This document shows, piece after piece, positions 11,901 through 25,525 of a stretch of DNA of 64,000 nt; the first letter of the stretch is position 1, and each line of letters begins with the position of its first letter. The notes below the pieces were generated by a model. The model ran no database searches, had not been told where the DNA came from, and was given only the letters and a program-made list of their open reading frames with translations. The DNA lies in assembly GCA_947095535.1 (NCBI GenBank), contig OX352774.1:8556001-8620000 (forward strand), given 5' to 3'. A program made the position numbers and the translations under genes. Source of the stretch: Poecilobothrus nobilitatus. Taxonomy: Eukaryota; Arthropoda; Insecta; Diptera; Dolichopodidae.

Positions 11901-13670
11901 AAAAGTAATAAAAATTAATTTCTTGTACAACTAACAAAAAATATGTTGTGTATTAAACGTTTCAAATTTGTATCTTTGATAAGTTTGATTTGCAACTTTT
12001 TTGCTTATTTTTTTTTTTTTTTTGCATATTACGTACATTATGTGTATATTATATATGGCTGGCTGCATTTTTGTTTTTCCAAGTGTGAGTGATTTATTTG
12101 TATCCTAAATAAGAACAGAATTTAAATAATATTTTGCAATTATTTAACTCAATTTTTTTTTGTGTATTTGAATTTGGCAAAACTTTTTAAAGATTTTTTT
12201 TTTTTAATTTTTAAATATTTTTTTTTTTTGTTTGAATTTAAAAAACAATTTTTGCTTTTGGTTTCAAAGATATAAAATTAAGGATTTAAATTTATTTATA
12301 TTTAAATTAAAATAAATATAGAAAAGGTCCTTTTTTGTTGTCATTTTGAATTTTATTCCATAAAAATTATTTCCAAATAAAACATACATATTATGTATAA
12401 ATACTTTCATACATATGTATTACTACTTGTTTATAATTGTATGTATACACTTTATACATACATACTTATATTTACATATGATTTGAAATTTTTCATTGTA
12501 TTCTTATAAATTATAATTTTTTTCTATAATTATATGTTTGATTCCCATTTAAAAATATAGTCTTAGAGTTTGAATTAAATTTTTCATTTTAATATTTTGA
12601 AACTTTACAACTTATATGCTAAGAAGTAAATATTTGAAAAATTAATTTTTTTTATTAAAAATTTTAACTTTTCTTGCTTACAAACACGATTTGTCACATA
12701 ATTGTGAATTATTGTGAATTTACAAAATCTTGTAATACAAAATTTTTGATTTTTAAAAATTTTTGGGTTTTTTTTAAAATTCTTAGAAGCATATAGTACG
12801 ATCGGTACATTCAAAATACATATTCTAAATTAGAATTTTGTAAAATCATAATGATTGTGTAAAATTGAAAATTAGTATCAAAAAAAAGTCGTTGGTCTGT
12901 AATTTCAGAATTTTGATACAATCTGATATCCTGTTCAATTATATTTATTTTTGCAGTTATCAAATTATTATATTTCATAATAATTTTTATGACATGCAAA
13001 ATAGGTACGCCCGTACATATCTTGTAAATTATACGATATATACATATAGATATAAACACATCGAAATTAATACAAATTTTGGTTTTATATATTTTAATAT
13101 AATATCTTGAAAGTTTTTATCACTTAGGTCTCAGATCTGAAACATTCTATTCTAAAATTTTGCTCTTAATTTAAATAATATTTGTCGGTTATCTTTCAAA
13201 AAAAAAATTTAGATTTTCATTTAAGATTGTTTACATATAGGCTATCAAATTAAGATTCTCATAAGATAGTATTGAACCATTTTTACTTTATTTCATTTTA
13301 ATAAAAAATCATTTAAATTAATTTCTTTGTTTTTGATACCTACATACACTTTACTACAGCCTCTCACACTATAAAATTATAATTTCTCTTTTTGATATTT
13401 TGTCACAACACAAATTTTTGTTATTTTCGAAGTTCCACAATATTCTGTTGTATCTGTTTCCGTTTGAAAACAATTTTATTTTTTTATATTTATACTGATC
13501 ACACCATACCAAAAAAAAAAAAAAAAAATAAACAAAAAAGAAAAGAAAAAGAAATGAAAAAAACAAAAAAAAAAAATTATTTGTTTGAAATGAAAATTTA
13601 TTTTTTTTTTTTTATTTATTATACTGTGAATAAAAATGCTATCGTGGTTGTAATTGAGAATTAAAAATCA
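8966..13670. other. AT-rich desert, no gene seen
   Basis: Contains TATGTACATA tracts, an (ATT)n run (about 9549-9566), and a small GC-richer patch at 9571-9605 that includes CACGTG. Frames at 10,231-10,530 and 12,605-13,110 translate to Tyr/Ile/Asn/Lys-rich sequence without any recognisable domain and overlap on both strands, as expected from AT-rich DNA. Confidence 0.6.
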
Positions 13671-13675
13671 TACAA

Positions 13676-13766
13676 GATTTTTTGCTTGTCTTGTCAGTGC
13701 ATCATCGTCAGTGTTAACCATCACTACTCAGTACTTTCGAGTCATCCGGCTTTTCTGCTCTACTTT
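13676..13766 (+). promoter_or_regulatory. Possible initiator cluster / GC-richer islet
   Basis: A roughly 90-bp islet of ordinary base composition between long A/T runs. It holds three TCAGT words (13694, 13708, 13728), which match the insect initiator TCAGTY. No downstream promoter element at the expected distance, and no following coding exon, was found, so promoter function is a weak guess. An 83-residue frame crosses the islet (13,654-13,905) but turns Lys/Phe-rich and has no known domain. Confidence 0.2.
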
Positions 13767-13769
13767 TTT

Positions 13770-16700
13770 TTTATTTATTTATTATTTAAAATTTAAAAAT
13801 TTTATTAATTTTCTCTTATGTGATTTAAAAAAAAAAAAAGTAAAAGTAAAAAAAATTGAAGAAAAAAAAAAAAAAAATCTTTTACACTTTATATTTAATA
13901 TTTAAAACTTAATTGTATTTGTTATGTAAATTATATAATTTTTATTTTAAATGTTTTTTAATAAGTAAAATCAATTTTAATTTTTTTTTTTTGATATTTA
14001 TTTAATTATTGCAATATTTTAAAGTAATTTTTGTTTTTTTAATGAACGCGTGAAACTACGAAAAAAAAAAAACGACAAATAAAAAAAAGGAAGACAAAAA
14101 AAAAAAAACAACAGAGAATTTTTTTTTTTTTTTTTTTATTTCCAACAAGAAACAATAATAAATTTGACCTTTAATAATTTTATAATGTGTAAAAATTTTT
14201 TAGTTAATTTTTTATCAAAGGTTTTAAATTAAAAATAATTTTATAAGAATAAAATAATTAACAATAAAAAAGAAAAAAATTAAATTAATTTCAAATAGTT
14301 TATATACTTATTTAAGAAAAAAAAAAAAAATTTTTTTTTTTCACTATTTCAACAAAATCAAACGGAAAAATTTGAAAGTAAATTTTCATTTTTTCTCTCA
14401 TTTTTCTTGTTCTTGTCTTTTTTTTGAGGGTACGTATATTTTATAAATGTATTATTTAACATATGTTTTTTTTTTTTTTTGTAGTTTATTGTAGTGTTGC
14501 ACTGTAGTTTTGTTCTTATTCGAGAATAGAATTTACAAAAAAAAAAAAAACAAAAATTAAAGTTTTCATAATTAAAAACAATTTTAAATTAAAAAAAAAA
14601 AAAAATTTTTTTCAAATTTTTAATAGGTACCTATTTATATATATTTTTGTACTGCCAGGATGAAATACGCGCAGTCAATCCTTTCGTAAAACAATGATAT
14701 TTTAAAATTATTTCCTAAATACTTGGAACTGTTAGACGTTCTTTAAAAGAAAAAAACAAAGTAAAAAAATTAATTGAAAATATATTTGAAAAATTAAAAA
14801 ATATGTAATTTAAATTTAAAGCCAGAAAATTTTATTTAACAAAAAAATTATATAGAAAATCTAATATAAGTGACGTTGATTTAGGTAATCAACTTCGTAA
14901 AGCGAGTTCTTTATTGGGGAAAAAATGAATGATTACAGATGCATATATTAATAAGTAAACCACCCCGTAACTATATAAAAACTGCACATGTGTATCCTTT
15001 ATTGTTGACATTTTTTTTTTAATTGGATTAAATATCCTGCTACAGTAACAAAACATAAATTTGATTTTCTATCCAAATGTCAATATTTTGGTGTATCTAT
15101 TTAAATGTATGTATAACTTTTTGAAAATTTACATGAAAGTTTTGTAAATTAAAATATTGATACCATTTTTGGTCAAATTTAAAAACTGACCAATTATTAA
15201 ATTTTGATTCTACTGTAATGTACATACACTTATTTTATTTTTGTTGTATACCTAAAATTCATTCATTTAGTGCATTCATATACGTGGGCCGGTCGATAGT
15301 GCTGTACACATTGTCTTAATTATATTGTGTGGGATCTTAAAATCTATTTTCAGGCACTTTTTCTTATAAAAAAAAAAACAAAAATTAAAAAAAAAAAAAC
15401 ATTTGAGACATTTCACATATTTTGTCTATTTTTCTTTTTTCAATTTTGTTTTCCAGTTAATCCATATAACTACTTACTTATATATTACATTATATAATAG
15501 GTTTATACATTCATTCGTTATATATAATATTATTAAGTTAAGGAACTCAAGTATTTACATACATGCATATGTATATTATAAATTTGTTAAAAAAAAATCA
15601 TATAACGATACACTTAGAAAATTTTAAAGAAATCAAGATTTTTTAAATTGTAGTTAGGTGTACCCTATGCTAATAAAATCTTTTTTCAATCTCCTGTTTT
15701 ATATTTAAATGCATATGCATTCTGATGTTCGAAATTTTTTTATACAAAGGGTGTGACAGAAAGAGAGAGAGAGAGAGAGACAGAGAGAGTAAATATTTTA
15801 AAAATAATTTCCTATTTGATTTTAAATTTACAATAATTAACATAATTAAACAGGTTATTATGAGACTTATATGAGGTATGTAATTTCATTTAGAATAACA
15901 TTTTTTTTTCATTTGACAAACCCTTCAATTTAAAATCTTATATAAAATATCAATATTACGTTTATAGTTACACATGCTAACTTTTATAGTAAAATATTTC
16001 TAATTAGACAAATATAATCTGATTCTTTTTATAATTATATTCTTCGCCTTCGTTCAGTTTTATGAACAAGAATATATACTTAAACATTTATTAATGACAG
16101 TATTTACGATTATTGAACTGTAACACTGTCTGTTAATTTATTTTAATAAAATATTGTTAAAATCATTTATGAGAAGACTTGCCGTGTAATTGAAATAAAA
16201 TCAATAGAAGAAAACAAAAAGATTTGAAAAAGTAAAAATTTTTCTTTGTGTATAATTTCTTTTTTTTTTTTCCTTCTCTTTCTGTTACAAAATTCCTTTA
16301 ATGTGCGTAGGATATTATAACAATCATTTCCATATTTGTTAAACCTAATAGGTTAGGTTAAATCTATTCATAATAATATACACACATAGTTATATATTAT
16401 ATTATATATTTTATATAGGAAATTAGAAAAAAAAAAAGAAGTAAAATACATGTTTGGCAGGAATAGTCAAAATATCAAGTCGTCACCTTCTCTTTTCTGT
16501 TTTTTTTTTTTTTTTCAAATTTTTTATTGTATATTATATATAGACATATTATTATATGCAAGCTTAATCTTAAAGAAATAGTATATGATTTGTTGAATAT
16601 ATATAGATACATATAAATCTCTACATATGTATATATATGTATATACTTATATGTTTTATGTTTTCATGTATATAAATAACATAAAATAATAAATTACAAC

Positions 16701-17760
16701 CGGTGGTATTTTGTGCTCTTAATAGTGGTGCATTCAAAATTGTAGGAATGGCAAAAAAGAAAAAAAAAGGCACTATTTTATACATAAAAACAGAAATGTC
16801 TTAAATTTCAATAATGGTATATGCTATAACAATTTATTTGTATAGAGATATTAATATTCCATAAGAAAATCTGGAATATAGAAAAACCAGAAAAGAAAAC
16901 AAAAAAAAAAAACAAAAAAAATTGAAAAATTCCAGCATCACAATGTCTGGTCTATAATAGTAATAGTTAAAGATATGAATACAGTATATAAGATATTATA
17001 TATAAATATGTACTTAATGGGAGACGGAGAAAATTCATTAAAAAGAAAAAAAAAAATTTATTTTGAATTCAATATTTTTGAGTTCAAAAGTAAAGTAAAG
17101 TTTTATTTTTTTCAGTTTTTAACTACAAAATAAGAAATTGAAATTATTTTATTAGAAATTTTTTTATTTTTTTTTTTCAAATTAATAATTACATCAAAAT
17201 TATATAATAATTATTACATATGTCCCATCATTAGTCTTTTTATTAGTTCTTCTTCGAATTATTTGCTTAGACATTGTAAATTTTTCCTAAATCCTAGGTT
17301 TCCAAATTCTTATTTTAATCTCCATTATGTAGGTACTTATACTATATAATGTATATGTATTATTTTAAATCATTTGTCAATAATTGATTAAATTAACTTC
17401 TGGGTTGGAACAGTGGTCCCGGCTTCTCATATAGGTAATCAAATTTGTAATAAAAATAAAAAAAAAATCATACGTTTGGTTTTCAACGTACATAATTCAA
17501 AACACAAATTATGTATGTCAGTATGTGACTATGTATAACAATAATTGAAAGATAACATAATGTAGGTACAAGTACCTATATCTAACATAAAAATACAATA
17601 TTAGTTTAACTCAAATAGGTATAATATAAAATTTTATAAAAAATATAATTAAGGATTGTTTTAATTATAATATCGCATATACCACCAACTACTATAATTG
17701 GTCAACTACTAGATAAATACAATAAAATCTAGTAACTGTCTCTTAATTCTGAGAAAATAA
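13770..17760. other. AT-rich desert, no gene seen
   Basis: Very long A and T homopolymers (13,780-14,640), a (GA)n microsatellite at about 15,760-15,790, and tracts of TATATACATA. Nothing resembles a protein, an RNA gene or a bounded element. Confidence 0.6.
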
Positions 17761-17951
17761 ATGAGACCTCGGTGGCCTACTGGGTAAGAGCGTTTAACAC
17801 TGTAAACACCAAGGGAGTATGGGTTCGAAACCCACACACGTCGTAAGAGTTATTCCCCCTAACGACATTTACAGCCACGCCTGAATAGGAAAGGCTGCGT
17901 AATTTGCTGTTCACATTTATTTGGCAGAGAAATGCACTACAAAAAAAAAAA
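17761..17951 (+). mobile_element. SINE-1 copy with tRNA-derived head
   Basis: The head reads like a tRNA gene: A box TGGCCTACTGGG from 17,773 and B box GGTTCGAAACC at 17,822-17,832, about 49 bp apart as in pol III type 2 promoters. The body (TCGTAAGAGTTATTCCCCC, GCCACGCCTGAATAGGAAAG, ACATTTATTTGGCAGAGAAA) matches, in the same order, the minus-strand copy at 54,219-54,401. An A-run (17,941-17,951) ends it. The head does not fold into a clean cloverleaf, so it is not a functional tRNA gene. No target-site duplication is obvious. SINEs are mobilised by a partner LINE; which one is unknown. Confidence 0.85.
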
Positions 17952-20900
17952 CCTAAAAGCAAACTGTAGTACAGACAAAGTTTTACATCTAACTTTTGAA
18001 TTTTTAAATTAAAATTTTAAGTTTTTTTCTATAATAATTCAAAACGATTCAAATTCTTATATTTAATTTATGCTTTTGGTCTTTTTTGGAATCTTCATAA
18101 CAAATTTTATTGCTAATTTCGAAAATTTTCTACTTACTGAATTCATATTATTAAGAATATTCTTATTAAACAAAGAATTATAATATGTATTTAATATAAA
18201 AGGACATAATACGTCATAAAAATATGAAAGAACCGAATACCGTATTCACAATACGTTAAAAATAAATAAGATTTATTTTAGAAGAGTGCACAAAATTAAA
18301 GAATAAAACCTTAAGATTTTTTATATTTTATGGTGTTATATAATAAATAAAATAAAAAATAATAAATAGAATAAAACTTTCTGATGTACTTAAGTGTTAA
18401 AAAAAAAAAAAAACGTTTATATTTATCCATCTAACTGTAAATGCGTACCATAAACATTTTTTTTAAATCTATTAAATTTTCTCCTTCACGCTTTCATTTT
18501 ACCCAATATATATATGTATATATACATTACAAATAAGTACTATGTACTTTTACAATTTGGTTTTCTTCATCTTCTTTATATTTTTTCTAAAATACTGATG
18601 CAATTTGCATTAACAAATCATTATTTCATCATGTTCAATTTTCTATATACATATTTTCATTCTTATTTTTTTCCGCTTTTTTGTTTTTGTTGTAATTTTG
18701 CAATCTATTCAACGATTTAATAAATGTATTTTTGCTTTTCTTAATAGTTTTATTAAAATTACTTTACCTTTAGATTATCATAATGTATAACTTGATACAA
18801 TATTTTTATTTATTTTGTATATATATACATAATATTTATAGGTGTTTATGTACATATCTATGAAATATATATAAAAAGATTTTATTTTGTGGTTAATCTT
18901 AAGATTAACCAACGATAACAATAATAATATAATAAAAACGTTTTTTTTTTTTATAAAAATATTATTAGTGACAATATTAGTGTGACATAAGAAAAATCTA
19001 GCAAAATGATTTGCAACATTTTTCTAATTAATTTTAATATTTTTTTGACTTTCTCAATTCTCACCTTTATAATTCCACCATAATTTTATTGAATTTGTCT
19101 TCAATAACTTGCAAAATTATTTGAAAGGATTTGCAGAGATTTAAACGAATTATTGAAAATTATTTGAAAAATTAAAAAAATCCGGTTTTTACTATATAAT
19201 TTTTTCCGCCTTCAATGTTAATGATCATAATACACCATTTCCAATTAAAATTTAACAAAATTTTAAAAATTTTGCAATATCTTGTCAGGTTTTTGTTTTA
19301 ACTATTAGGTACCGACATATGTACATAGATACCTATATGGAAACATTTTATTTTACCTTAGTTTTCAAACTACTTACATTATGTTAAGGTTTCTAGGTTA
19401 CATTATGTAATAACATTTTATTAGATAGTATACTAAATGCTTATACATATATAATAAACTTCATCAGTACATAATAAACTCGAAACTTTGAGATGTTTTC
19501 AAATAAATATAACCCGCAGACTACAAAATTTTTAGTCCTAAACAAAATAGTTAAAATAAATCACATTTTCTTTTCATATAAAACTTAAGCTGAAATCAGA
19601 AATGTTATTTGAACATCGGCAAGCATTAATATGTGCAGAATCAGGCTATTATTTTGTTATGTCATATGTGCTGTCTGCAATTAAAATAAATAAATAAAAT
19701 AAATATTTATAATACTGCAAGAGCAACTGATTCGCAAATAACGTTTCCAATTTCAGCTTTAGAGTTAGTTCTTACTTCTTAGTAAGGGAGCCCTAACCTT
19801 TTTTTAAATAATTCTCAGTTGAAAATTTAAAATAATTTTATGTTGAGTGATATTACTCAATTTTCACTCCGCGATTAACAGTAAAATATTTAATTGTTTT
19901 TGTAACGCTAAAAGAAAATCAAAAATCAGCCCCCAATTTAAATTGTAAATATGTACATACATATGCATTATGTAATAGAAAATTATAGGTACATAGTTAC
20001 ATACATATATTTAGTTAATCTGTACCTCAAAATGACTTTGAAGCAAAAACCAATTACGTAATTACATAACATTTAAACTAAATAATGACAATAATACAGT
20101 AAATAGCTATATATATACATATATGTACAAATATATTTTGAAAAAATATTTAAATACATACCCTATATAATAGGCACAAATATTTAAATGTATCGGTATA
20201 TATGTATTTATCTATAATCTATATACACATATGTATATAATTTAAGCTGCTTTTCACAATGGTCCAAGTCTCCTAGGGATTAGATTTAAAAAAAAAATAC
20301 ATACTTTTAAAATAAATTACATAGGTAGATAAGTATATATTATGTTGCAACTTGCAATTTCGAAAAAAAAAAGTACCGTTATTTTAATTTTTTTATCACA
20401 TATTATTTATAAGACATATCATAGATAATACATATTTTATGTACATACATATATATAATATGTAAGTAAAACGCACGTATGTATTTTTATACAGAAATAG
20501 GTAAAAATCTATCTACAATACGTATACCTACATACATATTTTTCTGTTTATCTCGAAGTTTATAACAGTATTCTTAAATTAAAGAACAATTTAACTTTAT
20601 TTTTTTTTTTTTATTATTGTTCTCATGATAAACAATAAAAAAAAAAAAAATTGAAAAGCTTCAAAAATAAATAAGACAAATGCACTTGTACAAGGCGAAA
20701 AAATAATAATACTTATAAATTATAAGTATACATATACAATAAATTTATATACTTTACCCATATACACATGTATATATATGATGCGGTCAATGGACGTCCC
20801 CGAATTTTCAAAAAAAAAAAAAAAAAATTCATCTTTAACATTATATAGGTATACATACATAACATACGTATATATATTATTATAATATGATATTATATAT

Positions 20901-22071
20901 ATATGTATCTAATCTGATTATTATATAAAAAGTGTTGTCATATTTACATTTTCTTTTAGAATATAATATAGAGATGCTCTTTTAATTTATATGAGAAAAA
21001 ACAAAATTATATTGTTGATTTACATAATAATATTTACATTATATTATGTACATATATAAAATTAAATTAAATTAAATTAAATATGTAAAATATAACTACA
21101 AATGTACATATGTCCATATTTACATTACTTTTAAAAATTTTGAAACAAAAATTATTACTATATACATATATTTTAGTATTTTCATTTAAATATTAATTTT
21201 TTTTTAAATATATATATGTATAACAAATTTTTAGTATACATAATATATATATTCTTACATATTATATAGATAAATACATATATGTAGTTAATAAGTATAC
21301 ATATATAAGTACAAACATAAATGCATACATATTTGAGAAACAATAATGAATTAAATGCGTGGGGAACGTTTATACATTTCTTTTCTGTCTTTTTTTTTTT
21401 TTTTTGTTTAATTTTTTATTGTTTTTATTTAATTTCTTTTTTTCTTTTTTAATATTTACATTGAATTTAATTGTTTTTGTTTTTATAACTGTACGCCATA
21501 TCAATTTTTTTTTTTTTTTTTAATAAATCTGTAGTATACAAAATAAATAATCATAAAAAAAAAACATTTAAAAGCAATAATTTAAAGCAAAATTAATTAA
21601 TTAATTAAATTAAAATTACAATTAATTATACAATATTAAGACAAAGTATACAAAACTATTTTTTGTAATTTATTTGGATTTAATTTGTATTTTGTATTTA
21701 ATTTTGTTATAGATTTAAATAGCCGACAAAAACTTTTAGATTTAATTTAAAATTTTTTTCGAAATCTTTTTCTTCTGTCACAAAAAAAAAATCCAGTACC
21801 TCCATATTTTCCGAAACTTGAAGTTTTTAATTAAAAAAAAAAATATTTTTTAAATAAAGTATTTTTCGCTGTTCTTATATTTCTATTAACAAATTTCCGA
21901 ATTTGTCCGGCCCCCTTATTTAATATATGTATACCTAATATTATATTAAATTTTATACATAATTGATTCCCCATTTTGTTTTTTTCTTATTTTCTAGTTT
22001 AAATCTAATGTATGTAAATAAGTAGCTATTTTAAATTAGATTACATTATTATTATATTTTATATGCAATTA
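17952..22071. other. AT-rich desert with a palindrome
   Basis: Mostly TATATGTACATA tracts and homopolymers. A patch at 19,500-19,800 is less biased and includes (AAAT)n at about 19,685-19,705, but it has no long frame. (AATTA)n lies at about 21,058-21,080. No gene is seen. Confidence 0.6.
18890..18911. repeat. 22-bp perfect palindrome
   Basis: TGGTTAATCTT (18,890-18,900) is followed without a spacer by its reverse complement AAGATTAACCA. Each arm contains a TAATCT core as bound by K50-class homeodomains. Related CTTAAGATTAA words occur near 22,530 and 23,560. Confidence 0.7.
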
Positions 22072-22134
22072 ATTTACATTAAGAGAGCGCAGTGGTATTT
22101 ATACCCTATAGTACTGCGCTCTTTTGATGTAAAT
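22072..22134. other. 63-nt hairpin, 22-bp stem, precursor-miRNA-like or foldback relic
   Basis: The left arm 22,072-22,093 begins ATTTACATTAAG and ends AGAGCGCAGT. The right arm 22,113-22,134 is ACTGCGCTCTTTT then GATGTAAAT. In one RNA orientation all 22 positions pair, 20 as Watson-Crick and 2 as G-U, around a 19-nt loop (22,094-22,112) that holds a small GGTA/TACC mini-stem. It stands out because the inner stem is GC-rich in an AT-rich desert. It could be a small-RNA precursor or the remnant of an inverted-repeat transposon. Confidence 0.5.
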
Positions 22135-23150
22135 CAGTAATGCTCCACATATTATTGTATATTAATCCACTACTGTGAATTTTGCCTCAACTTATAATAC
22201 TTCTGTCAGCACTATATACTGCCCCTAATGCGATGATCTAGGGTTTATTGCTGGTAAAAGTTCAGCTTCGATAAAGCAATATACTTCTAGGAGGTACATA
22301 TATCTTGCTCGGAGTTAAGTTCCACCGTAAATTTTTGTCTTGGAGACTCTTTTTCTTCTTAGGGGTACCTACTTACGTTTTGTATATGCCTACTTATATA
22401 TGTATAGTATTTCAAATAAACGTTAATATGGAATTTTTTTGAATGTTTTCTATATCCTTTTTTGATGATTTTTTATCATTTGGTTTCTATTTCAAATACG
22501 TATCAAATATTTATAACCTTGAATTAACCTTAAGATTAAAAAAATGTTCTTTTTAAAATTTAATAGAATTTAAAAAAAAAAAAAAAAAAAATAAAAAAAT
22601 TTAAAATATACAATCATTCCTATTTATTTACATTTTTATAAACATTTATGACATAATTTCCAAATTTTATAGATTTCATAAATTACGAAATGCAATCGAT
22701 TATTATTTTCATATTAATTTTTTTTTCTACGTGATTAAAAGCATGAAAGTTAAATTATGTACATACAGGTGTAGGAAGGTGTTGCTAAAATTATATAATT
22801 TTTATGAAAAATTTACATTAAATCATATTTTTTTTTTTTTTTATTCTAAAAATAATTTATTTTTATTGATTAGATAATTATTAATAATAAAAAAAAAAGA
22901 AAGAATCCACTATACATACATTTTAGTTAAATAATAGCTTAGGTTAAAAAAAAAACATTATAAATTACTTGTGGGTACATAATTTAAATTGTTTTCTTTT
23001 TATTTTTTGTTAATTCCTTTTTTATTAAGGAGTGTATTATACAAAATTCAATTTGAAGTTTTATTTAAAAATACTCCTTTTTTTTTATATTAAAAAAACA
23101 TGAAAATTATTTAATTATATAGTTATATTAATTCAATCAGACGATATCAG
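22135..23150. other. No gene seen
   Basis: The first 250 bp are less AT-rich than the flanks, with blocks such as GATCTAGGGTTTATTGCTGG and CTTGCTCGGAGTTAAGTTCC, and may be an old insertion. The remainder is A/T homopolymer. Confidence 0.5.
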
Positions 23151-23151
23151 A

Positions 23152-23285
23152 CCAATGTGGCAGGACGTAATTTGCTTGTCTTTCAGACAAAAAGTCTCAA
23201 ATTTAAACTCCGGTCAGATCAAAATAATATAAAATATAATAAAATAATGTAAACAAAATATATAATTTAATTATAATTTAATATA
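23152..23285 (+). mobile_element. SINE-2 copy with tRNA-like B box
   Basis: AAATTTAAACTCCGGTCAGATC (with B-box-like core at about 23,201-23,211) matches three other copies in the window that share a GGTTCAAACTCCGGTCAGATC-type core. Upstream, TGTGGCAGGACGTAATTTGC resembles a decayed A box. The AT-rich tail, with TAATGTAAACAAAAT and TAATTATAATTTAATA, matches the tail of the minus-strand copy at 54,600-54,745. Confidence 0.65.
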
Positions 23286-23289
23286 CTTG

Positions 23290-25525
23290 TACTGAGATGT
23301 TCCACATGCCTTTAAGAGAAAAGGTTTTAAAAAAACATCGGCAATTCATTTTTATCTGGACAGTAAGAAATAAAATCAAAACTAAAATAAAAAAAAAATT
23401 ATGCCACTTTCTTTCTAATTAGTCTATATTATGCGATTTCCTTCAACTATTCATGATACAATTCAATTTTTTCATATACATACTTGTACATAAGTATATA
23501 CATGTCCCGATCTATATCGTAGATTGTACAGATTTAATTTTACCATTTTTTTTCGATCTTAAGATTAACGAAATCAAACTGACTGATCAAAAATCATCCC
23601 GTTTTAATTACGTTTTATGTTCATTTTCTAAATTATTTTATGTCTACATAATTTTTTTTTACTTTTTAGACTTTGTACAGATCAAAGGTACTATATTAGT
23701 GAAGAGGTGTCAAATTTTATTATTAAAATCTTTTATCAAAATCTTTTAATATGAATTTTTAAATTTTTCTTATATATGTATATATACAATTATATTAAGT
23801 ATGTAGTTCAAATGTCGTGAAATTTAATGATTTTTTAAAGTTTAAACACCTAAAAATTACTATTCTGGTAGAAGTCACCGTGACTTTATAAATTATAAAC
23901 AAATTCATTGAACTTATATTTTAATAAATAATTTATTTAGAAAATAAATATTTCTTTAAGTCGCTTGATACCCTAAAAATCTGACCCCTAAAAATCAAAA
24001 TTTTGCACAAAAAAAAAAAAAAAAAAAAACCATTACATTTTTTTTTTAATTTTTTTTTTTTTTTTTATTAGAAACATATTTGAACTTTTGGGTCTATAAT
24101 CTGTAATCATTATAATATTAAATACTATACTTCTATATTATATTATATTAATTCTTTTCTCTTTTATTATAATTATCTGTTCATTTAATTGTTTATTTTA
24201 AAATATAAAAAAAAATATTCTCCTTAAAGATTATAAATATGTCATTTGTAAAGATTTCTCCTTACATACATACATATATATCCGTCCGTTTTAACCAAAT
24301 TCAATATTTGAAATATAACTAATCTATCTACATCCGTTTTTAGTAAATTTCGGACAATATTTTTTTCTCTAGTAACCGGATAATAATAAATAATAAAACA
24401 TAAATATTTGTGAATCGAAAAAGAAAACGCTGGGCGGTGAGAAAAATTTAATTTTTGTTTTTTTTTTTTTTTTAGAATCTTAGGGTCTAAAAAATATATT
24501 TGTATAACATATTGTTTATATTAAAAGTAACTTCCGTTTAATTAAATTCAATTATTTAATTAATTTATTTTATCAGTATAAAATTTCTTTTTGCTATTTT
24601 ATTTAATTGGTGATTAATTTGTTGGATTTTCAATTATTACTTAAGTAATTGAATAAAATTGATAATGAAAAATATCGTATTATTTATCAACAGATAATAT
24701 TATTAGTAATGGCTAAAAAATAGTTATACAAAATTTTGAATGTGTATTTTTAAAGAATTTTACAAAACATTATGATAGTGTTCTCATACTGCAGATTTAA
24801 TTAATTTTCAAGAACAAATATATACATCAGCTGGTCCTGGTTTAAAGTTATGAAAATCATAGAAGATTAATATTATCCTTGGCATACATAGTATATACAT
24901 AATATGTATTTTTTTTGTCATTAATTAAATAAATTTTGTCATTTGACTAAAACTATTTATTAAAAAAAAAATTAGTAATTATTTTTCGTCATAACCGATA
25001 AGATTATGACTAATTAATTAAAAATCATATTTAAAAAATTATTATACTGAAAATATTTCTTCTATAAAATAAAATTATTTAAATCTTTAAATACAATTAT
25101 GTATGTATGTATTTAAATTTGTTCTAAGAAGAAACGACCTCAAATAAACCGTATATTCATCTTTTATCAAAGAAAAAAAATTGATTAGAATTTTTGAAAA
25201 TTATCAGCAATAACTAAAGTGTCTGTACCTTAAAACGCTTTAAATTTTTGTTGTCAATGACAATTTCTAATTGAAATATAAAAAGGCGCCAATAATTACA
25301 CAAAAATCAAATGCTAGACAAAAAGCTTTCTTCTTTTTTTTTTTTGTTATAAATATTGGGCTTAAAAAAATAAATACTAAAAAAAGAGAAAAAATAAACA
25401 AATTATTATAAACTGTTATATTTGGTAATGAAACCAATAAACTGATTCTTCTAAATATCTAAATAAAATTAATATTGATCCAAGATATTGCATTTTATAG
25501 TAATATTTACTTGTTTACAATACCG
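23290..25525. other. AT-rich desert, no gene seen
   Basis: A 98-residue frame at 23,453-23,749 is Ile/Phe/Lys-rich and matches no family I know. Long A/T runs lie at 24,009-24,068. No element boundary was seen. Confidence 0.55.

Noticed and set aside
12605..13110. Overlapping frames on both strands
   Set aside because: Composition is Tyr/Ile/Asn/Lys/Phe as expected from AT-rich DNA, with no domain and mutual overlap.
16335..16360. Telomere-like TTAGG words (AATAGGTTAGGTTAAA)
   Set aside because: Only two imperfect units; not an array.
17773..17832. tRNA gene in the SINE-1 head
   Set aside because: A and B boxes are present but the sequence does not close into a cloverleaf with a proper acceptor stem, and the same head recurs with a SINE body.
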